From JBNAGF01 sp049801055 (GTDB taxonomy: Bacteria; Pseudomonadota; Alphaproteobacteria; Rhodobacterales; Rhodobacteraceae), in contig NZ_JBNAGF010000003.1 of the NCBI RefSeq assembly GCF_049801055.1, positions 372,001-436,000 on the forward strand: a stretch of DNA of 64,000 bases, read 5' to 3'. The notes under the pieces are model-generated. The model was not told the origin of the DNA. It worked only from the letters and a program-made list of their open reading frames with translations, and did not search any database. The position numbers and the translations under genes are program-made. Every line of letters starts with the position of its first letter. Position 1 is the first letter of the stretch. Of the stretch, positions 35,534 to 44,204 are shown one piece after another.

Positions 35534-36001
35534 ATGAGCGGCACCGACATCAACAGCTTGGGCAGTTTCGCCTGGCCGACTGCCAAACTTCCACAGGACG
35601 ATTTCATGCAGTCCGAACATGGCAAAGTCGCGCTGCCCTTCGTGACTCTGCGTCGCCTCGATTGCTTCTTGGCACAGACCAACGAGGCCGTGCTCTCCCT
35701 GGCCGACACCTTCCCAGACGACATGGACGAGATTGCCCGGTCGCAGATCCTCTACGCGGCCAGCTGTGATGGTATCCCGCTGCCGTCACAACATGAGAAA
35801 GCGCAGATTTCTGCTGCAATCGAAGCCTCGAGTCAACAATCGCCGGAAACATCTCGGCGAGTAATCGAATCCATCGACCGCCTCCGCGAACACCGCGCCG
35901 CTCCGGTCACTGCCGCAGTCACACACCATATCGACGTGAACAGATACGGCAACCAAAGCGCAACCGACCGCACTCTCGACCGGATCGAGGAGGTGGGCTG
36001 A
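35534..36001 (+). pseudogene. hsdM-hsdS deletion fusion (type I restriction remnant)
   Basis: A 155-residue frame whose first about 65 residues are the start of a type I methyltransferase HsdM (MSGTDINSLGSFAWPTAKL, then QSEHGKVALPFVTLRRLDCFL). Its last about 85 residues read like the end of a specificity subunit HsdS (IPLPSQHEKAQISAAIEASS, then SIDRLREHRAAPVTAAVTHHIDV). The methyltransferase core and both target-recognition domains are missing. A deletion joining the two genes in frame explains this best. The stop overlaps the start of the HNH gene (36001). The product cannot be an active methyltransferase. Confidence 0.75.
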
Positions 36002-37479
36002 TGAGGCGCTATGTGATCAAGACCAATGGTGCGAGTTCATTCCCGAACGGCGTCTGCCAGCCGAAGTGCGCTTCAGAGTGGGCTGGCGGGGAACTTCGAT
36101 GTGCCATCACTCCAGCTCTGGCCCAGGAGGGAGAAAAGCAGGAGGCCCCTCCGATCTCCGAAGGCGACGAATTGTGGCTATGGGCCCACGAGTCGAAAGA
36201 ATATGGCGGCGGCCTGGGGATAACAGCGAAGGCAACCGCAGGACCGCAGCGAGTCGACGGCGATAGGTTGTATGTGTCGTTGCAAGACATAGACGTTCTC
36301 GATCGTCCATTCGGTTTCAAGGACATCGGCATGGAACCAAGCGGTAGCCGCTTGTTTGATTTCCTGAAAACCTACCGTCAGCGCACAACCTATTTGATAG
36401 AGGACAACGACTATCCGGACTTCATAGGACTCGTCGATACACATGCCTCGGTTTTGCCTGATGAGAAGCAATCTCCTAGTGAATCGGAAAGGCCAGGCGA
36501 GTTTCGAGAGAACAAAGGTGAAGCATCGGAAGCTCTCGCTGACAGACGGGTGAACCGGTTCTTTCTCAAAGTGAATGGCGTGCTGCACTGCCCAGACGGG
36601 ATCTGCCGACCTACCAAGGCTGAAGAATGGGAAGGCGGGGATGTTCTGACACCGCTCGCCGGGCCACTGAGAGCCGAGCCTGGCCTTAGCCAGGAGGCTC
36701 TACAGATCCAGCCTGGTGATGAGCTTTGGATATGGACACACGAAGACGATCAGTTTGGCCGCGGTTGGGGCCTGACCGCCAAGGCGATCGCAGGGCAGCG
36801 AAGAGATACTGGCGAACACTTGGCTGTCCCTGTGACCAAGGTAGAACTAATGTCGCGCCCCTTCGGGTTTCGTGACCTAGGTGACGGTGCTACTGGGTCT
36901 CGCCTGCTCGACTACGCGCGGTCCCGCAGACATTACCAAGTCTATCTGATCAAGGACGCCGACTATGATGATTTCCTTCGGGTGGTCGAGGAACGCTCCG
37001 TGCCGATCTCGGAAGAAGAAAAGAAGAGATACATCAACGATCGAGATGTCGCGATTGATCGGCACAAGGCAGATCTTCTTGCCGCGTCCGAGGAACGGCG
37101 GCGAGGTCTGCGAAAGCTCCGCCCACATCAACAGCGCTTCAGAGAGACGCAAATGGAGCGCCATCGCGGTCGGTGTGTGATCTCTCGATGCCGGGTGCCA
37201 GAGGCGTTGGAAGCAGCTCATGTGGTGCCACATAATGGCGATCCGGCCTTTGAGGCGCCGGATAATGGCCTCCTTCTGCGCAGCGATCTCCATAGGCTGT
37301 TCGATGCCTATCTTTGGTCCATTCATCCAGGCTCCGGCAAAGTCCGCATTTCCTCTGAACTCAAGGACACAGGATACGCCAAGTTGTCGGGTAAGGATGT
37401 TGAGCATAAGCTGGCGCAAGAGTTTCTGACATTTCATTTCAAGCAGTTCGAGAAGGTCGAAAAGGATCGACAAGGATGA
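36001..37479 (+). CDS. HNH endonuclease with two tandem N-terminal EVE/PUA-like modules
   Basis: A 492-residue protein. Residues about 3-150 and 181-330 are two copies of one module: each starts with a VNG/TNG...CRP-like strand, then has GDELW-W-HE, G-GLTAKA-AG and RPFGF-D-G--GSRL. This pattern suggests a PUA/EVE-type reader of modified bases. The C-terminus is an HNH nuclease (about 385-460): GRCVISRC, EAAHVVPHNGDP, DNGLLLRSDLHRLFD. EVE-HNH enzymes cutting modified DNA are known, so a modification-dependent restriction enzyme is likely but inferred. It is embedded in a decayed type I locus, between the hsdM-hsdS scar and the hsdR start, with overlapping codons on both sides. Confidence 0.8.
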   Translation: MRRYVIKTNGASSFPNGVCQPKCASEWAGGELRCAITPALAQEGEKQEAPPISEGDELWLWAHESKEYGGGLGITAKATAGPQRVDGDRLYVSLQDIDVLDRPFGFKDIGMEPSGSRLFDFLKTYRQRTTYLIEDNDYPDFIGLVDTHASVLPDEKQSPSESERPGEFRENKGEASEALADRRVNRFFLKVNGVLHCPDGICRPTKAEEWEGGDVLTPLAGPLRAEPGLSQEALQIQPGDELWIWTHEDDQFGRGWGLTAKAIAGQRRDTGEHLAVPVTKVELMSRPFGFRDLGDGATGSRLLDYARSRRHYQVYLIKDADYDDFLRVVEERSVPISEEEKKRYINDRDVAIDRHKADLLAASEERRRGLRKLRPHQQRFRETQMERHRGRCVISRCRVPEALEAAHVVPHNGDPAFEAPDNGLLLRSDLHRLFDAYLWSIHPGSGKVRISSELKDTGYAKLSGKDVEHKLAQEFLTFHFKQFEKVEKDRQG

Positions 37480-37640
37480 CCGAAACCCATCCCACCCATT
37501 CCATCCACAAGGAGATCGTCGTCGAGGAACGCATCGTCTCACAACTGGTCAATGGGCTGGGTTATATCGAAAGTTCGCCCGAGGCCTATGGCAGCTCTGA
37601 CTTCGATTCCACTAGCCGCCACGATCTGGCGCATGATTAG
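37476..37640 (+). pseudogene. hsdR 5' fragment
   Basis: A 54-residue frame from ATG 37476, overlapping the HNH stop (ATGA). The start MTETHPTHSIHKEIVVEERI, followed by VSQLVNGLGYIESSPEAY, matches the N-terminus of type I restriction subunits HsdR. The family similarity stops at about residue 38 and the frame ends in TAG; nothing of the nuclease or helicase domains remains. Region 37641-37954 behind it has no gene and low coding character. Confidence 0.65.
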
Positions 37641-37954
37641 CTCCTAAGGCGGCCAGTTTGACGCCAGTTTCTCGGATCGCGGCACCGCGAGGAGCTGATC
37701 GGAGCAGACCGAGGGCCTATTGGGGATCAGTAAATGCTTACTTTAAGGCGTTCTGCTACCTCCTGCGGAAGCTGGAGAGTCGTGCGGCCCTATTAACTGG
37801 GGAACCCCATAGATCTATATACCCCTTCTACTACACCATACCTACTCCCACATCACCACGCACGAGGAAGAGGCAGGTGCAAAGGGGTGGGTTACGAAGC
37901 TGAAGGCGCGCCCTCCAAGCACGTCCGGCAACCATGTCGATCGGCGCGGAGCGT

Positions 37955-39952
37955 CTACGTCCACGAGAAGCCGCTCCAGCGACGCTGCAGCTCGTCTAGA
38001 GATTTGCCGACCACATCGTTCATCTCCCCCCAGCTCTGCAGACCTTGGCCCTCGCGATCAGTTTTCCGCGGCAGTTTCTCACCCGCTCGGCGCAGTTCTT
38101 CACGCTCCTCCAACGCTTGGGCGCGGTTTCTCAGCTCAATGCCGTAGACGCCGCGTGTTCGCATCTGAACCTGGGCGTCCTCCAAGAGATGCTGCCAGGG
38201 CTTGGACGTGCCGAGCGCGAACGAAAGGAAGGGCTTGGTCAGTTTTCGGAACGAAACGGACCCCAGATCATCAATGGTGGTGAGACCGCGTTCCATGAGT
38301 GTATCGCTCCCGGAGATTGTGACCTCGATGCGCGCGCGGCGTTCGTGATCCTCCAGGATGTCCCTCGTGTTTTTCTCTCGGTTTCTGCGGTTTGCTATCT
38401 TGTGCTGGATGCTCACCTGGCAGTCGGCGTTCTTCGCGCCCTTCCACAAGGTCGAGTTGAGGTAGAGGTTCTCGCTTGGTTTGTGGGTCAGGATGCGCTG
38501 TCTGATCGCCGGGATGCCGATGGTGCTGTCCGAGTGGAAATGATCGCCTGCCTGGTGCGCGAACAGGTATCGAGGTCCGCGCCGGTCACCGTGGATCTGA
38601 CGCGCATCGACATATCGCGGAACGGCCGGATCGTGGTGGTGAAATCGACTGTGAGGTGCCCAGTGATGGCGATGAAGAAGGCCGACCATCTGCTCGCGGA
38701 GCAGTATGGAATCCTCGGCCGATCTTGTGCTGCCCGGATAGAAGTCGACCGAGACCTCGATCAAGTGAAATGTGACCGCACCGTCGATCCCGTGGGCGTC
38801 GCGGATCACGTTCAGGATAGCACATAACAGTTCCGGCTTGGGGTCCTGGATCATAATCGCGAAGTGTTGACCCGTTGCTGCCGCGGGATCTTTGATCGGA
38901 AGCGCAGCGCCCCAGTCATTGTTGCTGCCCTGCGCTTTCAGATCATGCACGTAGATCTTCGCCTCGGTTGCCTTGTCTATCTTGTCGTGGAGACAATGCG
39001 GTGCTGTTGGGGCCGTGGTGTTGACCAGGATCACCATCCGGTCGATCAGCGCCTCGACTTTGTAGCTTTCGCGGATGGCGACATCGGGCATCAAGACGAT
39101 CTTGTCGGTCCGATCTGCGCGGACCTTTCCTCTCGCGGATGTGGATGGGGTCGAGGTGGGTGAGTATCGCAGATGCGACGGCGGCAGAGAGGTCGCGGCA
39201 CTATTGCGATACTCCTCCTCCTGCGCAGGCGACGAGTAGCCAAGCTCGATCTCAAACGGCGACGGCTTTGCCGGCACAGGTATCACTGGCTTGGTCATCG
39301 CGGGGGCCTGCGCCCTCGGTCGAGTCTTGTTCTTGTCGGTAACCGCCTTTAGCACCTTCTCGATCTCAGGCGATTTCATAATCTGCTTGCCGTCAACTAC
39401 AAAGCCCCCGGACTTCATGTGCTCCAGGTAGGCGGGCAGGATGCGCTTCATAGACCGCAGCCGGGCATCGAAGAAGGAGGGCTCTTTTGGCGAACCGAAG
39501 ATCCCGTGCCATCGCAAGGCTAGATCCTGTTTCGTGATCGCCTTCGTGCGGCTATTCCGCCCGGTTTGGTCAAGACCGTGCTCTTGGAGTTTCGGCCGGA
39601 CGCGCAGCTCATACATTGCGACCGCGACACATTGCAGGATCGCGCGCTTGTTGGGCTGACGGCCGCCAAGCTTTTTTATCCCAGGGTGTCCATCAAGAAG
39701 TAGCCAGCGCCCGAACGCGGCCACCTCGGCGTGGGTGCTCAGAATTCCAGTGACAGAAACAGCGTGTGCAAGATCGATAGGTGTGTTTTTCTCGGCATCC
39801 TTGAAGCGTTGCGCCACGATGGTATTGAGGCGGAGACTGAAGCTTTGGTCAGAAATCTCATCTGAGAGCTCGCCAATTTCGAATAGGGCAGAAGCGGCCG
39901 CTAGGCGTTGCGCGCGCATCACGGAACGCGCCTTTGTTGCCGGTGTGTTCAT
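37955..39952 (-). CDS. Hypothetical protein, possibly a replication-initiator relative
   Basis: About 665 residues from ATG 39952 (the frame is open to 40210, but the codons there look non-coding and no ribosome site is clear). An N-terminal helical half (about 1-210), a proline-rich linker (about 215-300) and a C-terminal half with VTFHLIEVSVDFYP, GPRYLFAHQ, LYLNSTLWKG and RRARIEVTISGSD can be seen. The order of these blocks recalls phage gene II/plasmid replication-initiation factors (paired strands, then hK...R-EV), but key tyrosines could not be matched. It may instead be an uncharacterised island protein. The divergent gap 39953-40342 presumably holds promoters for it and the restriction operon. 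Confidence 0.55.
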   Translation of the reverse strand: MNTPATKARSVMRAQRLAAASALFEIGELSDEISDQSFSLRLNTIVAQRFKDAEKNTPIDLAHAVSVTGILSTHAEVAAFGRWLLLDGHPGIKKLGGRQPNKRAILQCVAVAMYELRVRPKLQEHGLDQTGRNSRTKAITKQDLALRWHGIFGSPKEPSFFDARLRSMKRILPAYLEHMKSGGFVVDGKQIMKSPEIEKVLKAVTDKNKTRPRAQAPAMTKPVIPVPAKPSPFEIELGYSSPAQEEEYRNSAATSLPPSHLRYSPTSTPSTSARGKVRADRTDKIVLMPDVAIRESYKVEALIDRMVILVNTTAPTAPHCLHDKIDKATEAKIYVHDLKAQGSNNDWGAALPIKDPAAATGQHFAIMIQDPKPELLCAILNVIRDAHGIDGAVTFHLIEVSVDFYPGSTRSAEDSILLREQMVGLLHRHHWAPHSRFHHHDPAVPRYVDARQIHGDRRGPRYLFAHQAGDHFHSDSTIGIPAIRQRILTHKPSENLYLNSTLWKGAKNADCQVSIQHKIANRRNREKNTRDILEDHERRARIEVTISGSDTLMERGLTTIDDLGSVSFRKLTKPFLSFALGTSKPWQHLLEDAQVQMRTRGVYGIELRNRAQALEEREELRRAGEKLPRKTDREGQGLQSWGEMNDVVGKSLDELQRRWSGFSWT

Positions 39953-40342
39953 GTTGGGATTGATAGGTTTTTCTTCTAACTGGTTTTGTTTACGTGGTGG
40001 CAGCAAAATGCTCAAGCTGCACAATTCCCGAACGTTGCGGCGTGAAGAAATAGAGCAAGCGACAGAAATGATGCGCTTTTTCGCCCAGGTCCGCGGTATC
40101 TTTCTTGCAAAGTCCGCTTCACCGCACACCATCAGCATCTGAAAGAAACCGGAATTTTTTGACACGCAAAAAAGCTGCGCCGAGGTCAACCTGCCGTAGA
40201 CTATTCCCAATAATCCAAATATCTATCGCGCAATTTTTTGTTTCTAAGTAATAGCTTGCCTCCGTTCTTTGCATTCGAAACAACCATTGCATGTATGCCG
40301 GGTAACTGATTTGGTATGTGAAAATCCTACCGTGAGGCACTC

Positions 40343-43300
40343 GTGTCATTTTTCGAACATCCCATCCTCAACTCGCCCTACACCGTTCCTGCGGAACATT
40401 GGGAACTTGACACAAGCGGCCGCCCTACAGATCGGATCATTCCGAGTCGCCGGCGTTCTGATCTCATCTCGGCGATGCCGAAGGCAAAGAGCGTCAAGAA
40501 GAGCGGTGGCCAACAGGCGGAATTGGGTCTGAATGAAGCTGGCCTTGAGACCCAGGAGATGGCCTACAACGTAACTGAATTCGTCAACGACTTGCGTAGC
40601 CAGGTTGATAGCTGGCGCGCCCTGCCTAACCCGAACGACTGGCGGGTTACTCCGACGACACAGAGGTTGTTGCAACACTGGCGGGCCATCCAGCAGGATG
40701 AAAGCCAGACCATCCGGCCGTTTTTCTGCCAGCTTGAGGCAGTGGAAACAGCAATCTTTCTGGCGGAAGTCGCGCCGAAGATGGGCCCGAGGGGCAAACG
40801 CTTCCGGACCAGGCTAGAGGCAGCGAACGCAGAGGCGAACCCTGACCTATTCAGGGTGGCAATGAAGCTTGCCACGGGAGCGGGGAAGACGACCGTGATG
40901 GCGATGCTGATTGCCTGGCAAACGCTCAATGCTGTGCGAAGCCCCAACTCCAAGTCATACTCCCGTGGTTTCCTGATCGTTACCCCGGGTATCACGATCC
41001 GCGACCGCCTTCGTGTTCTCCTCCCGAACGATGCCGAAAACTACTACATGCGCATCAACCTTGTGCCGACGGACCTCATGCAGGACATGCAGAAGGCCAA
41101 GATCGTTCTCACGAATTATCATGCGTTCAAGCTGCGCGAGACGCTTCAGCTTGCCAAGGGAACAAGATCGGCACTGCAAGGCCATGGAAGCCAGCTCAAA
41201 ACGTTGGAGTCCGAAGGGCAGATGATAAAACGCGTCATGCCTGAGCTGATGGGGCTTGGAAAGATCAACGTCATCAATGACGAAGCTCACCATTGCTACA
41301 GGGAGCGTGCAAACACCGAAACCGAGCGCCTCAAGGGCGACGAGAGGAAAGAAGCCGAAGAAAACGCCGAAGCTGCCCGGCTTTGGATCTCAGGGCTCGA
41401 AGCGGCCAAGCGTCAGATCGGCGTGCAGATCGTGTATGACCTGTCTGCTACTCCCTTCTTCCTTGCCGGATCGGGGTGGGTAGAGGGCACGCTTTTTCCC
41501 TGGGTGGTGTCTGATTTCTCGCTGATGGATGCCATCGAATGTGGGATCGTGAAGTTGCCCCGGGTCCCTGTCGCTGACAACCTACCGAGCGGCGAGGTGC
41601 CTCTTTACCGCGATCTGTGGAAAGAAATTGGTAAGAAGATGCCTAAAAAGGCGCGGGGGAAGACAAAGCCTAATCCGCAGAGCCTACCCATCCCGCTAAA
41701 GACAGCGATCGACGCACTGTATGGTCATTACGAGAAGACCTTCAAGCTCTGGCAGCAAGGAGGTGTTCAGATACCTCCCGTTTTCATTGTCGTCTGCAAC
41801 AACACCACGAACTCCGAGCTGCTGCGTGACTACATGTCTGGGTATGAACGCGAGAACCCGGACGGCACTATCGAAGTTGTTCACGGAAAATGCCCGCTCT
41901 TTGCCAATTTCTCTACCACCGATGATGAACGCCTCCCACGACCACGCACGGTCCTGATCGATAGCGCTACGCTGGAAGCGGGTGGTGACATCGACAAGTC
42001 CTTCCGCGACGCACACGCCGACGAGATAGAAGCCTTTCGCCGGGAGCAGGCGGAACGGGGTTCATCTGAGGACCTGACAGATGCCGACATTCTTCGCGAG
42101 GTGATGAACACTGTCGGGAAAAAGGACCGGCTCGGAGAGCAGGTGCGTTGTGTTGTTTCAGTCTCCATGCTGACGGAAGGGTGGGATGCAAACAACGTAA
42201 CACACATTCTCGGCCTTCGCGCGTTTGGAACGCAGCTCATCTGCGAGCAGGTCATCGGCCGCGCCTTGCGCCGTTTGTCTTACGACCTTGACCCTGACAC
42301 AAAGCTCTTCCGCACGGAATATGCCGACATCATGGGCATCGACGGATTGAACTTCTCCGACCAGCCTCGTGTCGCTCCACCGCAAAAGCCGCGAGATGTA
42401 ATCCAGGTGCGTGCCATGTCGCCGGAACGCGATAACCTGGAGATCACATTCCCTCGTGTGCAGGGCTATGTGGCTGACTTGCCGTCTGAGAAGCTTGAAG
42501 TCGATTTCTCGAAGACAGAGCCATACGTCCTGACACCCGAAAAAGTCGCGGCAACCGTCGTGACCATGCAGGGCATTATTGGTGAAAGCGAAAAGCTCAA
42601 CCTCGACTATCTCAAGACGGCGCGGCTCTCGACCATCGCCTACAACGTCGCCAAGCACATGATCTTCGAGAAGCTGCGCGACGAGAATGGGGCGCCCAAG
42701 ATGCATCTTCTGATGCCGGCCAAGCGGATTGTTCTGCAGTGGTTGAAAGAGGGCCATTTCGTCTGCAAGGGCGATACTGTGCCTGCCCAGCTCCTTTATC
42801 GCGAGCTGGCCGATGAGGTTTGTGACATCATTTTCGGTGCGCTCATCGAAGGGCCGCGTGGCGACAGCATTCTGCGCGCCGTTCTTGATCCCTACCAGCC
42901 CGAGGGGTCGACCATGGGTGTGCATTTCAACACCTCTGTCGCCACGCGCTATTCGCCACGTCCGGACCGCAGCCACCTGAACTGGATCATCACCGACAGC
43001 GACTGGGAGGACAAGCTGGCCGCCCGGATCGAGGATCACCCGAAGGTCCTCGCCTACGCCAAGAACCATAACCTAGGCTTCGAAGTGCCCTACCTCAGGG
43101 AAGGCGAGCCACATGTCTACCGTCCCGACTTCCTGATCCGCCTTGACGCGCCGGAGCCGGTGACGCTGGTGATTGAGGTCAAGGGCTTCCGTGGACACGA
43201 TGCCATGCTCAAGGCCGAGACCATGCGCAACAAGTGGATCCCGGCAGTCAATCGGCTCGACGGCTTCGGCCGCTGGGGCTTTGCTGAACTGCGCTCCGCT

Positions 43301-43363
43301 CATGACTTTGGCCCTGACCTGGACACGGCAATTGAAGAAATGCTTGGAGCGGTGTCTGCATGA
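40343..43363 (+). CDS. Type III-like restriction enzyme (DEAD/H helicase + PD-(D/E)XK nuclease)
   Basis: A 1006-residue superfamily 2 helicase-nuclease. Walker A ATGAGKTTVMAML lies near residue 178, DEAH-type box NDEAHH near 311, DLSATP near 370, and motifs V/VI in SMLTEGWDANNVTHI and QVIGRALRRL around 610-650. The C-terminal nuclease core YRPDFLIRLD (about 925) with VIEVKGF (about 943) fits PD-ExK. Length and order match type III Res subunits of the BPTD_3080-like group, which pair with beta-class methyltransferases. The start is GTG 40343 with GAGG upstream. It heads a five-gene operon. Confidence 0.9.
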   Translation: MSFFEHPILNSPYTVPAEHWELDTSGRPTDRIIPSRRRSDLISAMPKAKSVKKSGGQQAELGLNEAGLETQEMAYNVTEFVNDLRSQVDSWRALPNPNDWRVTPTTQRLLQHWRAIQQDESQTIRPFFCQLEAVETAIFLAEVAPKMGPRGKRFRTRLEAANAEANPDLFRVAMKLATGAGKTTVMAMLIAWQTLNAVRSPNSKSYSRGFLIVTPGITIRDRLRVLLPNDAENYYMRINLVPTDLMQDMQKAKIVLTNYHAFKLRETLQLAKGTRSALQGHGSQLKTLESEGQMIKRVMPELMGLGKINVINDEAHHCYRERANTETERLKGDERKEAEENAEAARLWISGLEAAKRQIGVQIVYDLSATPFFLAGSGWVEGTLFPWVVSDFSLMDAIECGIVKLPRVPVADNLPSGEVPLYRDLWKEIGKKMPKKARGKTKPNPQSLPIPLKTAIDALYGHYEKTFKLWQQGGVQIPPVFIVVCNNTTNSELLRDYMSGYERENPDGTIEVVHGKCPLFANFSTTDDERLPRPRTVLIDSATLEAGGDIDKSFRDAHADEIEAFRREQAERGSSEDLTDADILREVMNTVGKKDRLGEQVRCVVSVSMLTEGWDANNVTHILGLRAFGTQLICEQVIGRALRRLSYDLDPDTKLFRTEYADIMGIDGLNFSDQPRVAPPQKPRDVIQVRAMSPERDNLEITFPRVQGYVADLPSEKLEVDFSKTEPYVLTPEKVAATVVTMQGIIGESEKLNLDYLKTARLSTIAYNVAKHMIFEKLRDENGAPKMHLLMPAKRIVLQWLKEGHFVCKGDTVPAQLLYRELADEVCDIIFGALIEGPRGDSILRAVLDPYQPEGSTMGVHFNTSVATRYSPRPDRSHLNWIITDSDWEDKLAARIEDHPKVLAYAKNHNLGFEVPYLREGEPHVYRPDFLIRLDAPEPVTLVIEVKGFRGHDAMLKAETMRNKWIPAVNRLDGFGRWGFAELRSAHDFGPDLDTAIEEMLGAVSA

Positions 43364-43493
43364 GCCAAATTTTTCTTCCAATGTGCAGAATGTGCGCCTA
43401 TATATTTCTTATCCGCCCCTCGGCAGTAAGCGTTGCTCCTCGAAATCCAGAGTTTCGCCGACACCTTGGGGCTTTCTCGTTTCTGGCGTTCAC

Positions 43494-44204
43494 ATGACAA
43501 AGGTCGCAATCCTCATAGATGGCGGCTACTTTCTCAAACGCCTACGCACGGTTCGCCCTAAAACGGACACGAACGACGCCACTGCAGTTTGTCGTGACAT
43601 CAGTCGCCTGGTGTCCAGCCACCTAAAGCAGATCAACAAGGTCGAGCGCGTTCCGCATGCACGTTCATTGCTATACCGCTCTTTTTTCTATGACGCGCGG
43701 CCGTATCTCGACAAAGGGCATTTGCCTGTCAGCAGCAAGGGCATAGACTACAGCAAGACAGATCGAGCCCGCTTTCACCTTGATCTGCATGACAACCTTC
43801 GTCGCACGTCCAACATGGCGGTGCGACTGGGAGAAGTTCGGCGAGACCCAGACAGCCTTTGGGAGTTGAAGCCGGCTGTCCTGCGCGATCTCCTGAAGAA
43901 GAAGCGTGATTTTGACGATCTCACTGATGATGAGTTTCGCCCTACGTTTCGGCAGAAAGCCGTCGACATGAGGATTGGATTGGACATCGCGTCTATCACG
44001 CTCAAACGACAGGCTGACATAATCGTTCTGGTCGCAGGCGACAGCGATTTCGTGCCAGCGGCCAAACTCGCCCGGCGTGAGGGTGTGAAATTCGTTCTCG
44101 ACCCGCTGTGGCGTAAAGTCGACGAGAATTTGTTTGAACATATTGACGGGCTGCGCAGTGGTTTCCCCAAACCGACGCCAAAGACCGAACCGAAGGCAGA
44201 GTAA
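43494..44204 (+). CDS. NYN-domain (PIN-like) nuclease
   Basis: A 236-residue protein of the NYN family, predicted metal-dependent RNases. The strands and acidic residues are in VAILIDGGYFLKRL at the start, DMRIGLDIASITLK around 155-170 and IIVLVAGDSDFVPAAKLARREG around 175-200, supplying the usual three or four aspartates. ATG 43494 is preferred over the open upstream frame. Its stop overlaps the methyltransferase start (TAATG). Its place inside a restriction operon suggests an RNA-cutting or accessory effector role, inferred. Confidence 0.88.
   Translation: MTKVAILIDGGYFLKRLRTVRPKTDTNDATAVCRDISRLVSSHLKQINKVERVPHARSLLYRSFFYDARPYLDKGHLPVSSKGIDYSKTDRARFHLDLHDNLRRTSNMAVRLGEVRRDPDSLWELKPAVLRDLLKKKRDFDDLTDDEFRPTFRQKAVDMRIGLDIASITLKRQADIIVLVAGDSDFVPAAKLARREGVKFVLDPLWRKVDENLFEHIDGLRSGFPKPTPKTEPKAE

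Noticed and set aside
38045..38827. Plus-strand open frame of 260 codons
   Set aside because: Antisense to the large minus-strand gene 37955-39952, which has the better domain-like sequence, although its own function is uncertain.
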